DNA of 43,992 bases from GYS-P2D sp964414425 (GTDB lineage Bacteria; Bacteroidota; Bacteroidia; Chitinophagales; Saprospiraceae). Position 1 is the first letter of the stretch; each line of letters begins with the position of its first letter. Location: contig CAYPWL010000030.1 in NCBI GenBank assembly GCA_964414425.1, positions 1 to 43,992 of the forward strand, given 5' to 3'. Position numbers and translations under genes: made by a program. The notes beneath the pieces were generated by a model, which ran no database searches, was not told the origin of the DNA, and saw only the letters and a program-made list of their open reading frames with translations. Positions 1 through 8,017 of the stretch are shown in pieces.

Positions 1-1
1 G

Positions 2-397
2 ACCAAGGTGAGTTACATCATCCAGTTTATGGCAGGATTCAGTATCCTGACTGGGTTGATTGTCTTGATCAGTTCATTGTTCTTAAGTAAGTATCAACGT
101 ATTCGTGAGAGTGTCTTGCTGCGTACGATAGGAGCACTGCGGCATCAGATTTTTAGAATCAATTTTGTCGAGTATCTGCTAATTGGATCGCTCTCTGCAC
201 TCACAGGTATCGTACTTGCATTGATCGGAAGTTATTTCTTAGCGACACAACAATTAGAGCTGGAGTATGATATCCGATGGGGGCCTATTTTGATCGTTTT
301 TTTGATCATCGTCTCACTGACTGTATTGATCGGATTGCTCAATAGCAGAGAGGTGTTAAATAAGTCTCCGCTCGAAGTCCTGAGAAAAGAAGTTTAA
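2..397 (+). CDS. ABC transporter permease, FtsX/MacB-like, C-terminal part
   Basis: The reading frame is open through the left edge of the window, so only about the last 131 residues are present. They contain three hydrophobic segments: one at the start, one after the cytoplasmic-looking stretch RESVLLRTIGALRHQIFR, and one close to the end. The protein finishes with SPLEVLRKEV. This layout, with a charged RxxG-A loop followed by two helices and a short xPxExLR tail, is typical of the C-terminal FtsX domain of lipoprotein-export or macrolide-type ABC permeases such as the YbbP group. An inner-membrane role is therefore expected; the substrate cannot be told. A GTG at position 8 could be read as a start but is more likely internal, because the permease domain would otherwise be missing. 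No terminator is evident in the 84 bases that follow. Confidence 0.8.
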   Translation, partial: TKVSYIIQFMAGFSILTGLIVLISSLFLSKYQRIRESVLLRTIGALRHQIFRINFVEYLLIGSLSALTGIVLALIGSYFLATQQLELEYDIRWGPILIVFLIIVSLTVLIGLLNSREVLNKSPLEVLRKEV

Positions 398-481
398 AGT
401 GAGATAGTTGGAGATTCGCTGTGCCCTGTACGCTGCCAATAATGACAGTTGAGGGAAGGCATTATCTTGTAATTTTAGGAG

Positions 482-1540
482 GTGAAGCGAGCAGTATTCA
501 TCATCATTTTATTACTGGCGTTAGCTATAGCGATGCTATTGTTATGGCCCAGCCCGATAGATGCAGTAGCATTTGAGCCGGAGCCTATACCTGCACTAAC
601 TGGACCATACCAAGCTAATAATGAGCTTCATGATATGAAGAAGACTTATGTCGATCAGTGCATAGGCTGCGAAGATCTCGCCCCTAATCCTGATGGATCG
701 ATATATGCTGGAGACATCCATGGCAATATCAAGCTGCTCCAAAGTGGCGCCGATAAAATCTTAGTCAATACAGGTGGTCGCCCATTGGGTATAGATTATG
801 ATACCATTCGTAAGGTATTGATTATTGCTGATGCTGACAAGGGACTACTCTCATGGGATGGTGCACAACTCGAGGTGCTTAGCACTGCGTCTGACGGTGT
901 TGATATGAAGTTCACCGATGATGTGGATGTTGGGCCTGATGGCAAATATTACTTCAGCGATGCGTCTAGTAAGTTTGGATACCATGAAACGATGCTCGAT
1001 ATTATGGAGCATGGAGGACATGGGAGGTTATGCGTATATGATCCAGAAACAAAAGTGACATCTACCTTATTGGATGGTTTGCAGTTTGCCAATGGTGTTG
1101 CGACCAGCCCGGATAGTAGTTTCATATTAATCAATGAGACAGGTTTATTCAGCGTTAGGAAATATTGGCTTAAAGGACCGAAAGCTGGTCAAGATGAAGT
1201 CCTCCTCGGTAATATGCCTGGGTTTCCTGACAATATCAGTCAAGGGCAAGATGGGATATATTGGTTGACCCTGATCAATCGGCGAACCGAGGATTTACAA
1301 TCACTTTCTAATAATGCTTTTTTGAAAGAACTCATCGTCAAGGTGCCAGGACTCACAGAATCGGCTGTGCCTGATCCTTATGCCTTCATACTTGGGATAA
1401 ATGGAAACGGAGAGGTTGTGTACAATTATCAAGACGACGACCCACAACTATTGCAGATTACTTCGGTTCAGCAATATGGTGACGAGTTATTTTTTGGCTC
1501 ACTCACAGACAATGGTATAGGTCAGATGACCATCAAATAA
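482..1540 (+). CDS. Strictosidine synthase-like / SMP-30-gluconolactonase-type beta-propeller, membrane-anchored
   Basis: A 352-residue protein. Residues 1-24 form a signal anchor (MKRAVFIIILLLALAIAMLL), and the rest is a predicted six-bladed beta-propeller. Visible family signatures are PDGSIYAGD near residue 70, FTDDVDVGPDGKYYFSDAS near 145-160, the GRLCVYDP strand, LDGLQFANGVATSPD and YWLKGPKAG followed by GFPDNIS. These match the strictosidine synthase/APMAP branch of calcium-dependent lactonase and arylesterase propellers (SMP-30/gluconolactonase/paraoxonase fold). Plant-type Pictet-Spengler chemistry is not expected in a bacterium; ester or lactone hydrolysis facing the periplasm is likelier. 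The start is GTG, because an in-frame TAG at 476-478 excludes anything earlier. An AGGAGG at 477-482 overlaps the start codon, so it probably does not act as a normal ribosome site. The next gene begins 28 bp downstream on the same strand. The true substrate is unknown. Confidence 0.8.
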   Translation: MKRAVFIIILLLALAIAMLLLWPSPIDAVAFEPEPIPALTGPYQANNELHDMKKTYVDQCIGCEDLAPNPDGSIYAGDIHGNIKLLQSGADKILVNTGGRPLGIDYDTIRKVLIIADADKGLLSWDGAQLEVLSTASDGVDMKFTDDVDVGPDGKYYFSDASSKFGYHETMLDIMEHGGHGRLCVYDPETKVTSTLLDGLQFANGVATSPDSSFILINETGLFSVRKYWLKGPKAGQDEVLLGNMPGFPDNISQGQDGIYWLTLINRRTEDLQSLSNNAFLKELIVKVPGLTESAVPDPYAFILGINGNGEVVYNYQDDDPQLLQITSVQQYGDELFFGSLTDNGIGQMTIK

Positions 1541-1568
1541 ATAATCACAATTAGCTAACCATAACATT

Positions 1569-2306
1569 ATGAGACTTAAGGATAAGATAGCCATCGTAAC
1601 GGGTGGATCAAGAGGAATCGGGCAGGCCACTGCTGAATTGTTTGCCAAAGAAGGCGCAAAGGTGATCATTTGGGATTTATTGGAAGAAGGTGAAGCTGTC
1701 GCCAAGAGCATCAGAGATAATGGTGGACATGCGGAGTTCCATAAGATATCCATCACAGACAAGGAGGCAGTAGAAGCTGGAGTAGCGGCTATCGTGGGGG
1801 CACATCAACGTATCGACATACTGATCAATAATGCGGGGATCACGAAAGACAAGACCCTACTCAAGATGACTGATGAGATGTGGGATGCGGTAATCGGAGT
1901 GAACCTCACAGGAATATTCTATTGTACTCGTGCCGTTGCAGCTGTCATGAAAGAACAGCGTTATGGTCGAATCGTATCTGCTGCATCGACTACAGGATTA
2001 AGAGGAAACTATGGTCAGACTAATTATGCAGCTACTAAAGCTGGTGTAATCGGTATGACTAAAACTTGGGCTATGGAGCTCGGTAAGCATGGCATTACTG
2101 CCAATGCTATTGCTCCAGGCTATACGCAGACGCCGATGACCGAAGCAATGCCGGATAATGCTAAAGAGATGGCTAAGATGGTTATCCCAGTAGGATTTTT
2201 GGCAGACCCAATAGACATCGCTCATGGATATGTTTACTTGGCATCAGACGAAGCCCGATTTGTAAGCGGTATCTGTCTTCCAATCGATGGAGGATATACG
2301 AGATAG
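1569..2306 (+). CDS. Short-chain dehydrogenase/reductase, FabG/PhaB-like
   Basis: A 245-residue classical SDR of normal length. The cofactor motif TGGSRGIG is at 11-18, NNAG at 87-90, and the active-site tetrad is complete: Asn112, Ser140, Tyr153 and Lys157 (YAATK). The end PIDGGYTR is typical of beta-ketoacyl-ACP or acetoacetyl-CoA reductases. It would reduce a keto group on an acyl thioester using NAD(P)H in the cytoplasm. FabG for fatty acid synthesis is possible. However, the gene lies between a lactonase-like protein and an acyl-CoA kinase-like protein rather than in a fab cluster, which favours a catabolic reductase, for example LvaD-like. The stop codon is one base from the preferred start of the next gene, so translation of the two is probably coupled. 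The family is clear; the substrate is not. Confidence 0.88.
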   Translation: MRLKDKIAIVTGGSRGIGQATAELFAKEGAKVIIWDLLEEGEAVAKSIRDNGGHAEFHKISITDKEAVEAGVAAIVGAHQRIDILINNAGITKDKTLLKMTDEMWDAVIGVNLTGIFYCTRAVAAVMKEQRYGRIVSAASTTGLRGNYGQTNYAATKAGVIGMTKTWAMELGKHGITANAIAPGYTQTPMTEAMPDNAKEMAKMVIPVGFLADPIDIAHGYVYLASDEARFVSGICLPIDGGYTR

Positions 2307-2307
2307 C

Positions 2308-3384
2308 ATGGTGTCTATAGATCAACCCAAAGACGTCAGAAAAGGCGAAGAATTAGATGTCGCCGTGCTGTCCACCTATCTCGAACAGGTCAATCCAGAG
2401 TGGGTAGGAGAACTGGCGATTCACCAATTTTCTGGCGGATATTCTAATCTGACTTACAACATACAAGTTGGGGGGCATGACATCATCTTGAGGCGACCAC
2501 CATTTGGCGCTAATGTCAAGAGTGGTCATGATATGGAGCGAGAGTATACCGTGCAGCATCTGCTCAAACCGCATTTTGATGCAGTTGCCCCTGTCTATCA
2601 CCTCTGTAAAGATCATGACATCATGGGATGTGATTTCTATATCATGCAGCGTGTGCAGGGAGTCATATTAAGAGCTAAGGGCCTCGGTGATGCTGGGCTG
2701 CCTGAGGATTATCAACAGATATCTGCCACTTGGCTCAAGACTCTTGTTGACTTACATCAGGTAGACTATGAGATGGCGGGATTATCTGATCTCGGCAAGC
2801 CGGAGGGTTACACTCGTCGCCAGATAGAAGGGTGGACACGTCGATATACTAAAGCGCAGACCCATGATCATGCATCAGCTACCGCAGTGATGCAATGGTT
2901 GAACAAGTCAATTCCCAATTGTGCCGATCATTCGCTGATCCACAATGACTTCAAGTATGACAATGTCATGTTTGCACCTAATGATTGGTCCCGTATTAAG
3001 GCAATATTGGATTGGGAGATGGCGACTATTGGTAATCCTGTGATGGACTTTGCGACCAGTCTTGCTTACTGGGCAGAGGAAGAAGATTTAGCGGTATTTG
3101 GCCCTTTGATTAGTCAGCCTACCCATCAGGCGGGTAATCCAGATCGCACAGGTCTTATTGAGATGTATGGTGCTCAATCGGGACGTGATATGAGCGATAT
3201 TGTATACCATTATGTATACGGACTCTTTAAGATTGCGGTAATCATCCAGCAGATCTATTATCGATTTCATCATGGACACACTGATGACCCTCGATTTGCA
3301 CAGTTAGATCAAGCCGTCCAAGGATTTTGCTTCAAGGCTCAGCGAGCCATTGAGAAGAATCGAGTGAGTCAGCTGTTTGGATAA
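2308..3384 (+). CDS. Phosphotransferase family protein (APH fold), ACAD10/11 kinase- and LvaA-like
   Basis: A 358-residue protein with the aminoglycoside phosphotransferase fold. The glycine-rich loop FSGGYSN is near residue 41, a conserved LRRPP strand near 61, the catalytic loop IHNDFKYDN at 201-209 (Asp204, Asn209), and the metal-binding DWE at 225-227 followed by GNPVMDFA. The N-lobe and the EREY helix match the kinase domain of ACAD10/ACAD11 and bacterial LvaA more closely than antibiotic kinases. Members of that group phosphorylate 4-hydroxyacyl-CoA before an acyl-CoA dehydrogenase-like step. I chose the ATG at 2308, directly after the SDR stop, although an in-frame ATG at 2287 exists. 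The 3' end overlaps the convergent decarboxylase gene by 16 bp. Drug resistance is unlikely. No acyl-CoA dehydrogenase gene is in the window. Confidence 0.82.
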   Translation: MVSIDQPKDVRKGEELDVAVLSTYLEQVNPEWVGELAIHQFSGGYSNLTYNIQVGGHDIILRRPPFGANVKSGHDMEREYTVQHLLKPHFDAVAPVYHLCKDHDIMGCDFYIMQRVQGVILRAKGLGDAGLPEDYQQISATWLKTLVDLHQVDYEMAGLSDLGKPEGYTRRQIEGWTRRYTKAQTHDHASATAVMQWLNKSIPNCADHSLIHNDFKYDNVMFAPNDWSRIKAILDWEMATIGNPVMDFATSLAYWAEEEDLAVFGPLISQPTHQAGNPDRTGLIEMYGAQSGRDMSDIVYHYVYGLFKIAVIIQQIYYRFHHGHTDDPRFAQLDQAVQGFCFKAQRAIEKNRVSQLFG

Positions 3385-4778
3385 GCGGAGGCAACTTGAT
3401 TGATTTCACAGGTTAGTTCGATGAGATGCCCCTGTGTCGTCGCAGGATTCATAATCGTTACTCTCAAGTAGTATGCGCCCTTGAGTCGTGTTGATACGAT
3501 GTAGTACTTCCCACTTTTCAGCAATTGGTCGCGGATATACTGATTGAGTTCATCATATTGTGATGGTTCACCTCCTATATATCTGAAGCATAGGATATTG
3601 GTCTGTGGCCTGTGCGCACACTCATAATTCTCTTGATCGGAGAGATGATCATAGAACCATCGAGCCAGATCAGTTTGGCGCTCAACAAAATCAGCGATAT
3701 AGCTCGGTCCATACTTCTTCAATAGATAATAGACCTTGATTGACATCATCAACTTAGTGGTCTCGTAAGTTCTCTTGGCGAGATTGTCAGCATCTATTTT
3801 GGATTGATCAAATAGATAATCGGCCTGTTGCTTGAAGCTGTTGTAGCCATCCATATGATCTTTAAACAGAACTGCTGTAGCCAATGCAGGTGTCAACATC
3901 ATCTTATGGGCATCTATGATGATAGAGTCCGCTTTATCAATATGACTGAGAAGCTCTGCTTTTAGTTTTGGTGAGAATGTAGCTGCTCCGCCGTGAGCAC
4001 CATCTATGTGTAGCCAGATGTTGTGATGTTGGCACAGTGCGCTCAGTCCAGCGATATCATCATAAGATCCTGTTGCCGTACTGCATGCACATCCGACTAT
4101 GGCCATGATCTGTTGATTCGGTTGAGCTAATATGCTCTTAACTGTTACCTCCATCGCTGCGATGTCAACTTGATAGGCATCATTGACTGATATTTTGTGC
4201 AGGTTGTCAGCATTCATGCCCATAGTGGTCCACGCTCGATCAATACAAAAGTGCGCTTGCTCTGATACCAATATGTGGGCATTGTTGATGTCTATGTTGG
4301 GATGCTTTTGATAGAACTTGGCACGTGCAGCGAGTAGCGCCGTAAGATTAGCTAAGGTACCACCCGAGGTCAGGAAGCCATTAGAGAGGTCGGTCTGATA
4401 GCCTATATGTTCTGCAAAGGTTTTGATGACAACATGCTCCATTGCTACGGCGGCTGCACCCATTTCGTAGATGCCCATGCCGTTATTCATTAAGTCTGAG
4501 GTTAGGCCGAGTAGAGCAATTTCTGGTTCTGGTGCTGATACTTGATGTCCTATATAGTGAGGATGATGTAGTCGTATGGATCGAGCGAACAACTTCTCAT
4601 GAAAATCCGAAAGGTCTGTAATCTCCTGAGACGCCCAATACTTGAGTTCTTCTTGTGGTTCATGCAGATCAATTACGGGTTGAGTTCTCTCCAATGATTC
4701 AGACAGGTAATCAGACAACTGATCGATTAGTTGATATCCTGCTTTTCTGAAGTCTTCTATTTTTGACGCATTATTCAT
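3369..4778 (-). CDS. Pyridoxal-phosphate-dependent group II amino acid decarboxylase
   Basis: About 469 residues, the normal size for the aromatic-L-amino-acid/glutamate/diaminobutyrate decarboxylase family (fold type I). Visible features are GFLTSGGTLANLTAL, which binds the PLP phosphate, the stacking histidine region SEQAHFC, the WLHIDGAHGG segment whose Asp holds the pyridine nitrogen, and the Schiff-base lysine in SIIIDAHKMM. It would release CO2 from an amino acid in the cytoplasm to give an amine. Which amino acid cannot be told, since neither aromatic- nor glutamate-specific residues are obvious. I placed the start at the ATG at 4778, which gives MNNASKIEDFRK. An in-frame ATG at 4808 would add ten unusual residues. 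It is transcribed divergently from menC, with the intervening region under 100 bp, and converges on the phosphotransferase gene. Confidence 0.85.
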   Translation of the reverse strand: MNNASKIEDFRKAGYQLIDQLSDYLSESLERTQPVIDLHEPQEELKYWASQEITDLSDFHEKLFARSIRLHHPHYIGHQVSAPEPEIALLGLTSDLMNNGMGIYEMGAAAVAMEHVVIKTFAEHIGYQTDLSNGFLTSGGTLANLTALLAARAKFYQKHPNIDINNAHILVSEQAHFCIDRAWTTMGMNADNLHKISVNDAYQVDIAAMEVTVKSILAQPNQQIMAIVGCACSTATGSYDDIAGLSALCQHHNIWLHIDGAHGGAATFSPKLKAELLSHIDKADSIIIDAHKMMLTPALATAVLFKDHMDGYNSFKQQADYLFDQSKIDADNLAKRTYETTKLMMSIKVYYLLKKYGPSYIADFVERQTDLARWFYDHLSDQENYECAHRPQTNILCFRYIGGEPSQYDELNQYIRDQLLKSGKYYIVSTRLKGAYYLRVTIMNPATTQGHLIELTCEINQVASAYPNS

Positions 4779-4865
4779 GAAGCCACATTCATATTCGTAC
4801 ACAAACATAATTCATCCTTCGCCATTAAAAGATAACAAAGTGTTGACCTTAGCCATTATAACATC

Positions 4866-5906
4866 ATGATCAGCGATCTTAAGACTAAGTCTCATCAGCT
4901 CATATTTAAGCGCCCGAGCGGAACATCCCGAGGCGTCCTTAAGACTAAGGAGAGCTGGATGCTATATGGATCGAATTCAACTGGACTGAGCGCTATAAGT
5001 GAAGTGTCGATTATCGAGGGGTTGAGCGTAGAGTCCTCGGCAGAAGTAGAGCAAGAACTATCACGTTTGAATGAGTCATCAGAATTAAACCTCTCTGATA
5101 TTTCATCTGTGAGATTCGCTCAAGAAGTATTGCTAAGGAGTGAACAGGGTGATGATCCATTTCAGCTATGGGATGGAGGCTTTTATACAGATTATGAGCC
5201 TATCAAGATCAACGGACTCGTATGGATGGGGGATCGACAATTCATGTTTGATCAGATTAAACAGAAGCTTGATGAGGGCTTTGACTGCCTCAAGCTCAAA
5301 ATAGGTGCCATCGATTTTAACGATGAGCTTGAGTTGCTGGCTTATGTGCGATCGCAGTTTTCGAGTGATCAAGTGGAGCTACGGGTGGATGCCAATGGCG
5401 CTTTCGACCCAAGTGATGCACTCGACAAGTTGAAGCGCCTCAGCGAGTACGAACTTCATTCTATAGAGCAGCCCATTAAGCCTCGGCAGTGGGAAGCGAT
5501 GAGTCAACTATGTGCGGAGTCGCCTATAGCGATCGCCTTAGACGAGGAGCTAATTGGATATAGCTATGACAGCACGGAACAGAAGAAGCTCTTAGCAGCT
5601 ATTCAGCCTCAATATATCATACTGAAGCCGTCACTGATCGGTGGTTTTGCGCAAGCGGATCAATGGATCAATCTTGCCGAGAGTGACAATATGGGTTGGT
5701 GGGCTACATCAGCCCTGGAGTCTAATATCGGTCTCAATGCCATAGCACAATGGGTCAGTACGAAGACTAATGACATGCCGCAAGGCCTGGGCACAGGACA
5801 GCTTTATACTAACAATATTGCGAGTCCCTTGACGATCACGGATGGACATCTACTCTATCATCCTGACAAGAGCTGGGATGTAGCATCATTTCTTGGAGAA
5901 TCTTAG
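4866..5906 (+). CDS. menC: o-Succinylbenzoate synthase
   Basis: A 346-residue enolase-superfamily protein. The KxK motif CLKLKIG carries Lys143 and Lys145. Metal ligands are Asp175 (RVDANG), Glu201 (IEQP) and Asp226 (ALDEE), and the second catalytic lysine is Lys254 (ILKPS). The WATSALES segment near the end contacts substrate in this family. It dehydrates SHCHC to o-succinylbenzoate in menaquinone synthesis. N-acylamino acid racemase or dipeptide epimerase would be the alternatives, but the following menE, menF and menD settle the assignment. The gene is first in a four-gene plus-strand run and its stop lies 8 bp before menE. The enzyme is soluble and cytoplasmic. Confidence 0.93.
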   Translation: MISDLKTKSHQLIFKRPSGTSRGVLKTKESWMLYGSNSTGLSAISEVSIIEGLSVESSAEVEQELSRLNESSELNLSDISSVRFAQEVLLRSEQGDDPFQLWDGGFYTDYEPIKINGLVWMGDRQFMFDQIKQKLDEGFDCLKLKIGAIDFNDELELLAYVRSQFSSDQVELRVDANGAFDPSDALDKLKRLSEYELHSIEQPIKPRQWEAMSQLCAESPIAIALDEELIGYSYDSTEQKKLLAAIQPQYIILKPSLIGGFAQADQWINLAESDNMGWWATSALESNIGLNAIAQWVSTKTNDMPQGLGTGQLYTNNIASPLTITDGHLLYHPDKSWDVASFLGES

Positions 5907-5914
5907 AGGATCAT

Positions 5915-6919
5915 ATGTTGTTACCATCAAATCATGCTTCCGTTAATTATCAAGATCAGATCAATCAGCTGTTGATCGATTGGGAGCGCAAGGCATCCTT
6001 TGAGATGAAGACCTCCGGCTCTACTGGTGAGCCCAAGCTTATTACCCACAGCAAAGCCGCTATGGCGCATAGTGCCAGACTTACCATCAATCGATTTGGC
6101 CTATCAGAGGGGGATACTTTCCTTACATGCCTGCCCGTGCAGTTTGTCGCCGGTATGATGATGGTCGTTAGAGCTAAAGAGGCTCGTGCCCAGTTATTGG
6201 CTATAGAACCAAGTGCCAACCCTCTGCAGCATCTGGATAGAGCAGTAGATTTTGCAGCGCTCACACCACTCCAGTTGGAACAGGCTTTCTTGAAGAATAA
6301 GGAGCGCATCGCCTTTGTCAAACAAATCATCATTGGTGGCGCTCCGATCAGTCGGAGCCTCCTGTCACTTATTCAATCTTGTGATTACAACACTCGATTT
6401 TATCATACCTATGGGATGACAGAGACGATCACTCATGTGGCGATTAAGGATTTACCAGTAGAGAATTATTCTGACCATTTCGAAGGGCTTCCAGGTATAG
6501 AGCTTTCACTGACAGATGATCAAAGACTCATTATAGAGGCCGAGCATCTCGAGGACAGTCCCATAATCACTAATGACATTGTTGACATGGCAGGCCCGTC
6601 AAGTTTCAGATGGATTGAGCGTGCTGATGATGTGATTAATTCGGGAGGTCTTAAGATATTTCCAGCGACCTTGGAGAACCAATTAGACCCGCTTATAGAG
6701 GGCGAATTCTTCTTGACTGGCATGCCTGACGAGACTTTGGGGCAAAAATTAGTTCTGGCATTAGTTGACCCTGAGCAACGTATAGATATGAACTCACTCG
6801 ATGAACAGCTGCGTGCCAAATTACCCAAGAACTATGTACCCAAGGACATCTTGAGAATTAACGCCCTGCTGAAGACAGCGACGGGCAAGATCATCAAAGA
6901 CCTGGCCCGATATAATTGA
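5915..6919 (+). CDS. menE: o-Succinylbenzoate-CoA ligase, compact form
   Basis: A 334-residue AMP-forming acyl-CoA synthetase that activates o-succinylbenzoate to its CoA ester. The phosphate loop KTSGSTGEPK is at 32-41, the YGMTET motif lies in the middle, the hinge region DVINSGGLKIFP follows, and the catalytic lysine sits in KTATGKIIK close to the C-terminus. The protein is much shorter than the roughly 450-residue enterobacterial MenE: the phosphate loop begins only about 30 residues from the start, so most of the usual N-terminal subdomain is absent. I recall short MenE proteins in other Bacteroidota, so this is probably a lineage form, not a truncation. It starts 8 bp after menC. A 43-bp gap separates it from menF. 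Confidence 0.92.
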   Translation: MLLPSNHASVNYQDQINQLLIDWERKASFEMKTSGSTGEPKLITHSKAAMAHSARLTINRFGLSEGDTFLTCLPVQFVAGMMMVVRAKEARAQLLAIEPSANPLQHLDRAVDFAALTPLQLEQAFLKNKERIAFVKQIIIGGAPISRSLLSLIQSCDYNTRFYHTYGMTETITHVAIKDLPVENYSDHFEGLPGIELSLTDDQRLIIEAEHLEDSPIITNDIVDMAGPSSFRWIERADDVINSGGLKIFPATLENQLDPLIEGEFFLTGMPDETLGQKLVLALVDPEQRIDMNSLDEQLRAKLPKNYVPKDILRINALLKTATGKIIKDLARYN

Positions 6920-6962
6920 TGTCGATGTAAACAGATTATTTACGTTTGTGGTTTATTATTCA

Positions 6963-8015
6963 ATGAGTGACACAAGCGAAGATGCTCACATAACTACTTT
7001 TAGTGAGGGGGACTCCTTTGCAGCCTATAGCATGCCTGGTTCCAGTGATTTTCATGTCACTTTTCAAGATGATCATTCTTACACAGTAACTCCACCAGAT
7101 AGTGACCCTTATTTTGTGATCGTTCCGTTTCGTCGTGATAGAGAAGCGTCTAAGTACATACGAGCAGATCAACTTTTACTCAATCAAAAGTTTAGTCTGA
7201 ATATGAATACCACCTGCCAGTTTAGATCCACGGAGCAGGATAAGTATCTGTCAGATGTGCAGCGCATCATCACTGATATTGAGGCAAGGCATTATCAAAA
7301 ACTGGTTTACTCTCGTATCATAACTGCAGGGCGCAATGAACAGAGCATCTATCAGATCTACAGATCGTTAGTCGAGCGTTACACTGGAGCATTTGTCTTT
7401 TGTTATTATACCCCAGATGGGGGATGTTGGATGGGGGCCACGCCTGAGTCGTTGATCGAAGATGGTGGCGATAGATTTAGAACTGTTGCTCTTGCAGGTA
7501 CACAGATGGATCGTGGCGTATCTCTTGATGAGGTAACTTGGCAGGCTAAGGAAGTTCATGAACACCACTACCTCAAAGAATATATAGACCATCATCTGAC
7601 ACAAGAAGGCATCAGCTTTACTGAGGGTCGTACACAAACGGTGAAGGCTGGAAATGTCGTGCACATCTCTACTGAGTTTGCGATAGACAAGGTTAAGCCG
7701 ATCACAGATATGGCTAATCTATTGCATCCTGGTCCTGCTATCTGCGGTACACCGCAAAATATCGCTCAACAGCATATACAAAGCTATGAAGATCATGACC
7801 GAGAGGACTACTGTGGCTACATTGGTTTGGTAGGGATAGATGATTGCCATGCGATCTATATAAATTTACGATCCATGCAGATTTTTAAAGAAGTATTGAT
7901 GTTATATGTGGGAGGAGGAATTACTAAAGATTCTATTCCTCAAGATGAGTGGGATGAAACCCAAAACAAGAGCCTTACGATCCTCAGTGTGATTCAAAAT
8001 AGCGATAATCAGTAA
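6963..8015 (+). CDS. menF: Isochorismate synthase (chorismate-utilising enzyme)
   Basis: About 350 residues with the chorismate-binding fold in the C-terminal two thirds. Key stretches are KLVYSRI, GATPESLIE, TVALAGTQ, the helix around WQAKEVHEHHYLKEYI, the HPGPAICGTP loop and the RSMQIF ... YVGGGIT ending that carries metal- and substrate-binding residues. Anthranilate and aminodeoxychorismate synthases share the fold, but the position between menE and menD indicates isomerisation of chorismate to isochorismate, the entry step of menaquinone synthesis. The ATG at 6963 gives MSDTSEDAH and is preferred to an in-frame GTG at 6948. The N-terminal 90 residues are variable, as is normal for the family. 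menD starts 2 bp after the stop, so the two are probably co-translated. Confidence 0.92.
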   Translation: MSDTSEDAHITTFSEGDSFAAYSMPGSSDFHVTFQDDHSYTVTPPDSDPYFVIVPFRRDREASKYIRADQLLLNQKFSLNMNTTCQFRSTEQDKYLSDVQRIITDIEARHYQKLVYSRIITAGRNEQSIYQIYRSLVERYTGAFVFCYYTPDGGCWMGATPESLIEDGGDRFRTVALAGTQMDRGVSLDEVTWQAKEVHEHHYLKEYIDHHLTQEGISFTEGRTQTVKAGNVVHISTEFAIDKVKPITDMANLLHPGPAICGTPQNIAQQHIQSYEDHDREDYCGYIGLVGIDDCHAIYINLRSMQIFKEVLMLYVGGGITKDSIPQDEWDETQNKSLTILSVIQNSDNQ

Positions 8016-8017
8016 AG

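Noticed and set aside
2308..3384. Antibiotic-resistance aminoglycoside phosphotransferase
   Set aside because: The fold is shared, but N-lobe and helix motifs match the ACAD10/11 kinase group, and the operon context is metabolic.
5965..6333. Minus-strand frame of 122 codons inside menE
   Set aside because: It is antisense to a well-supported gene and has no domain signature.
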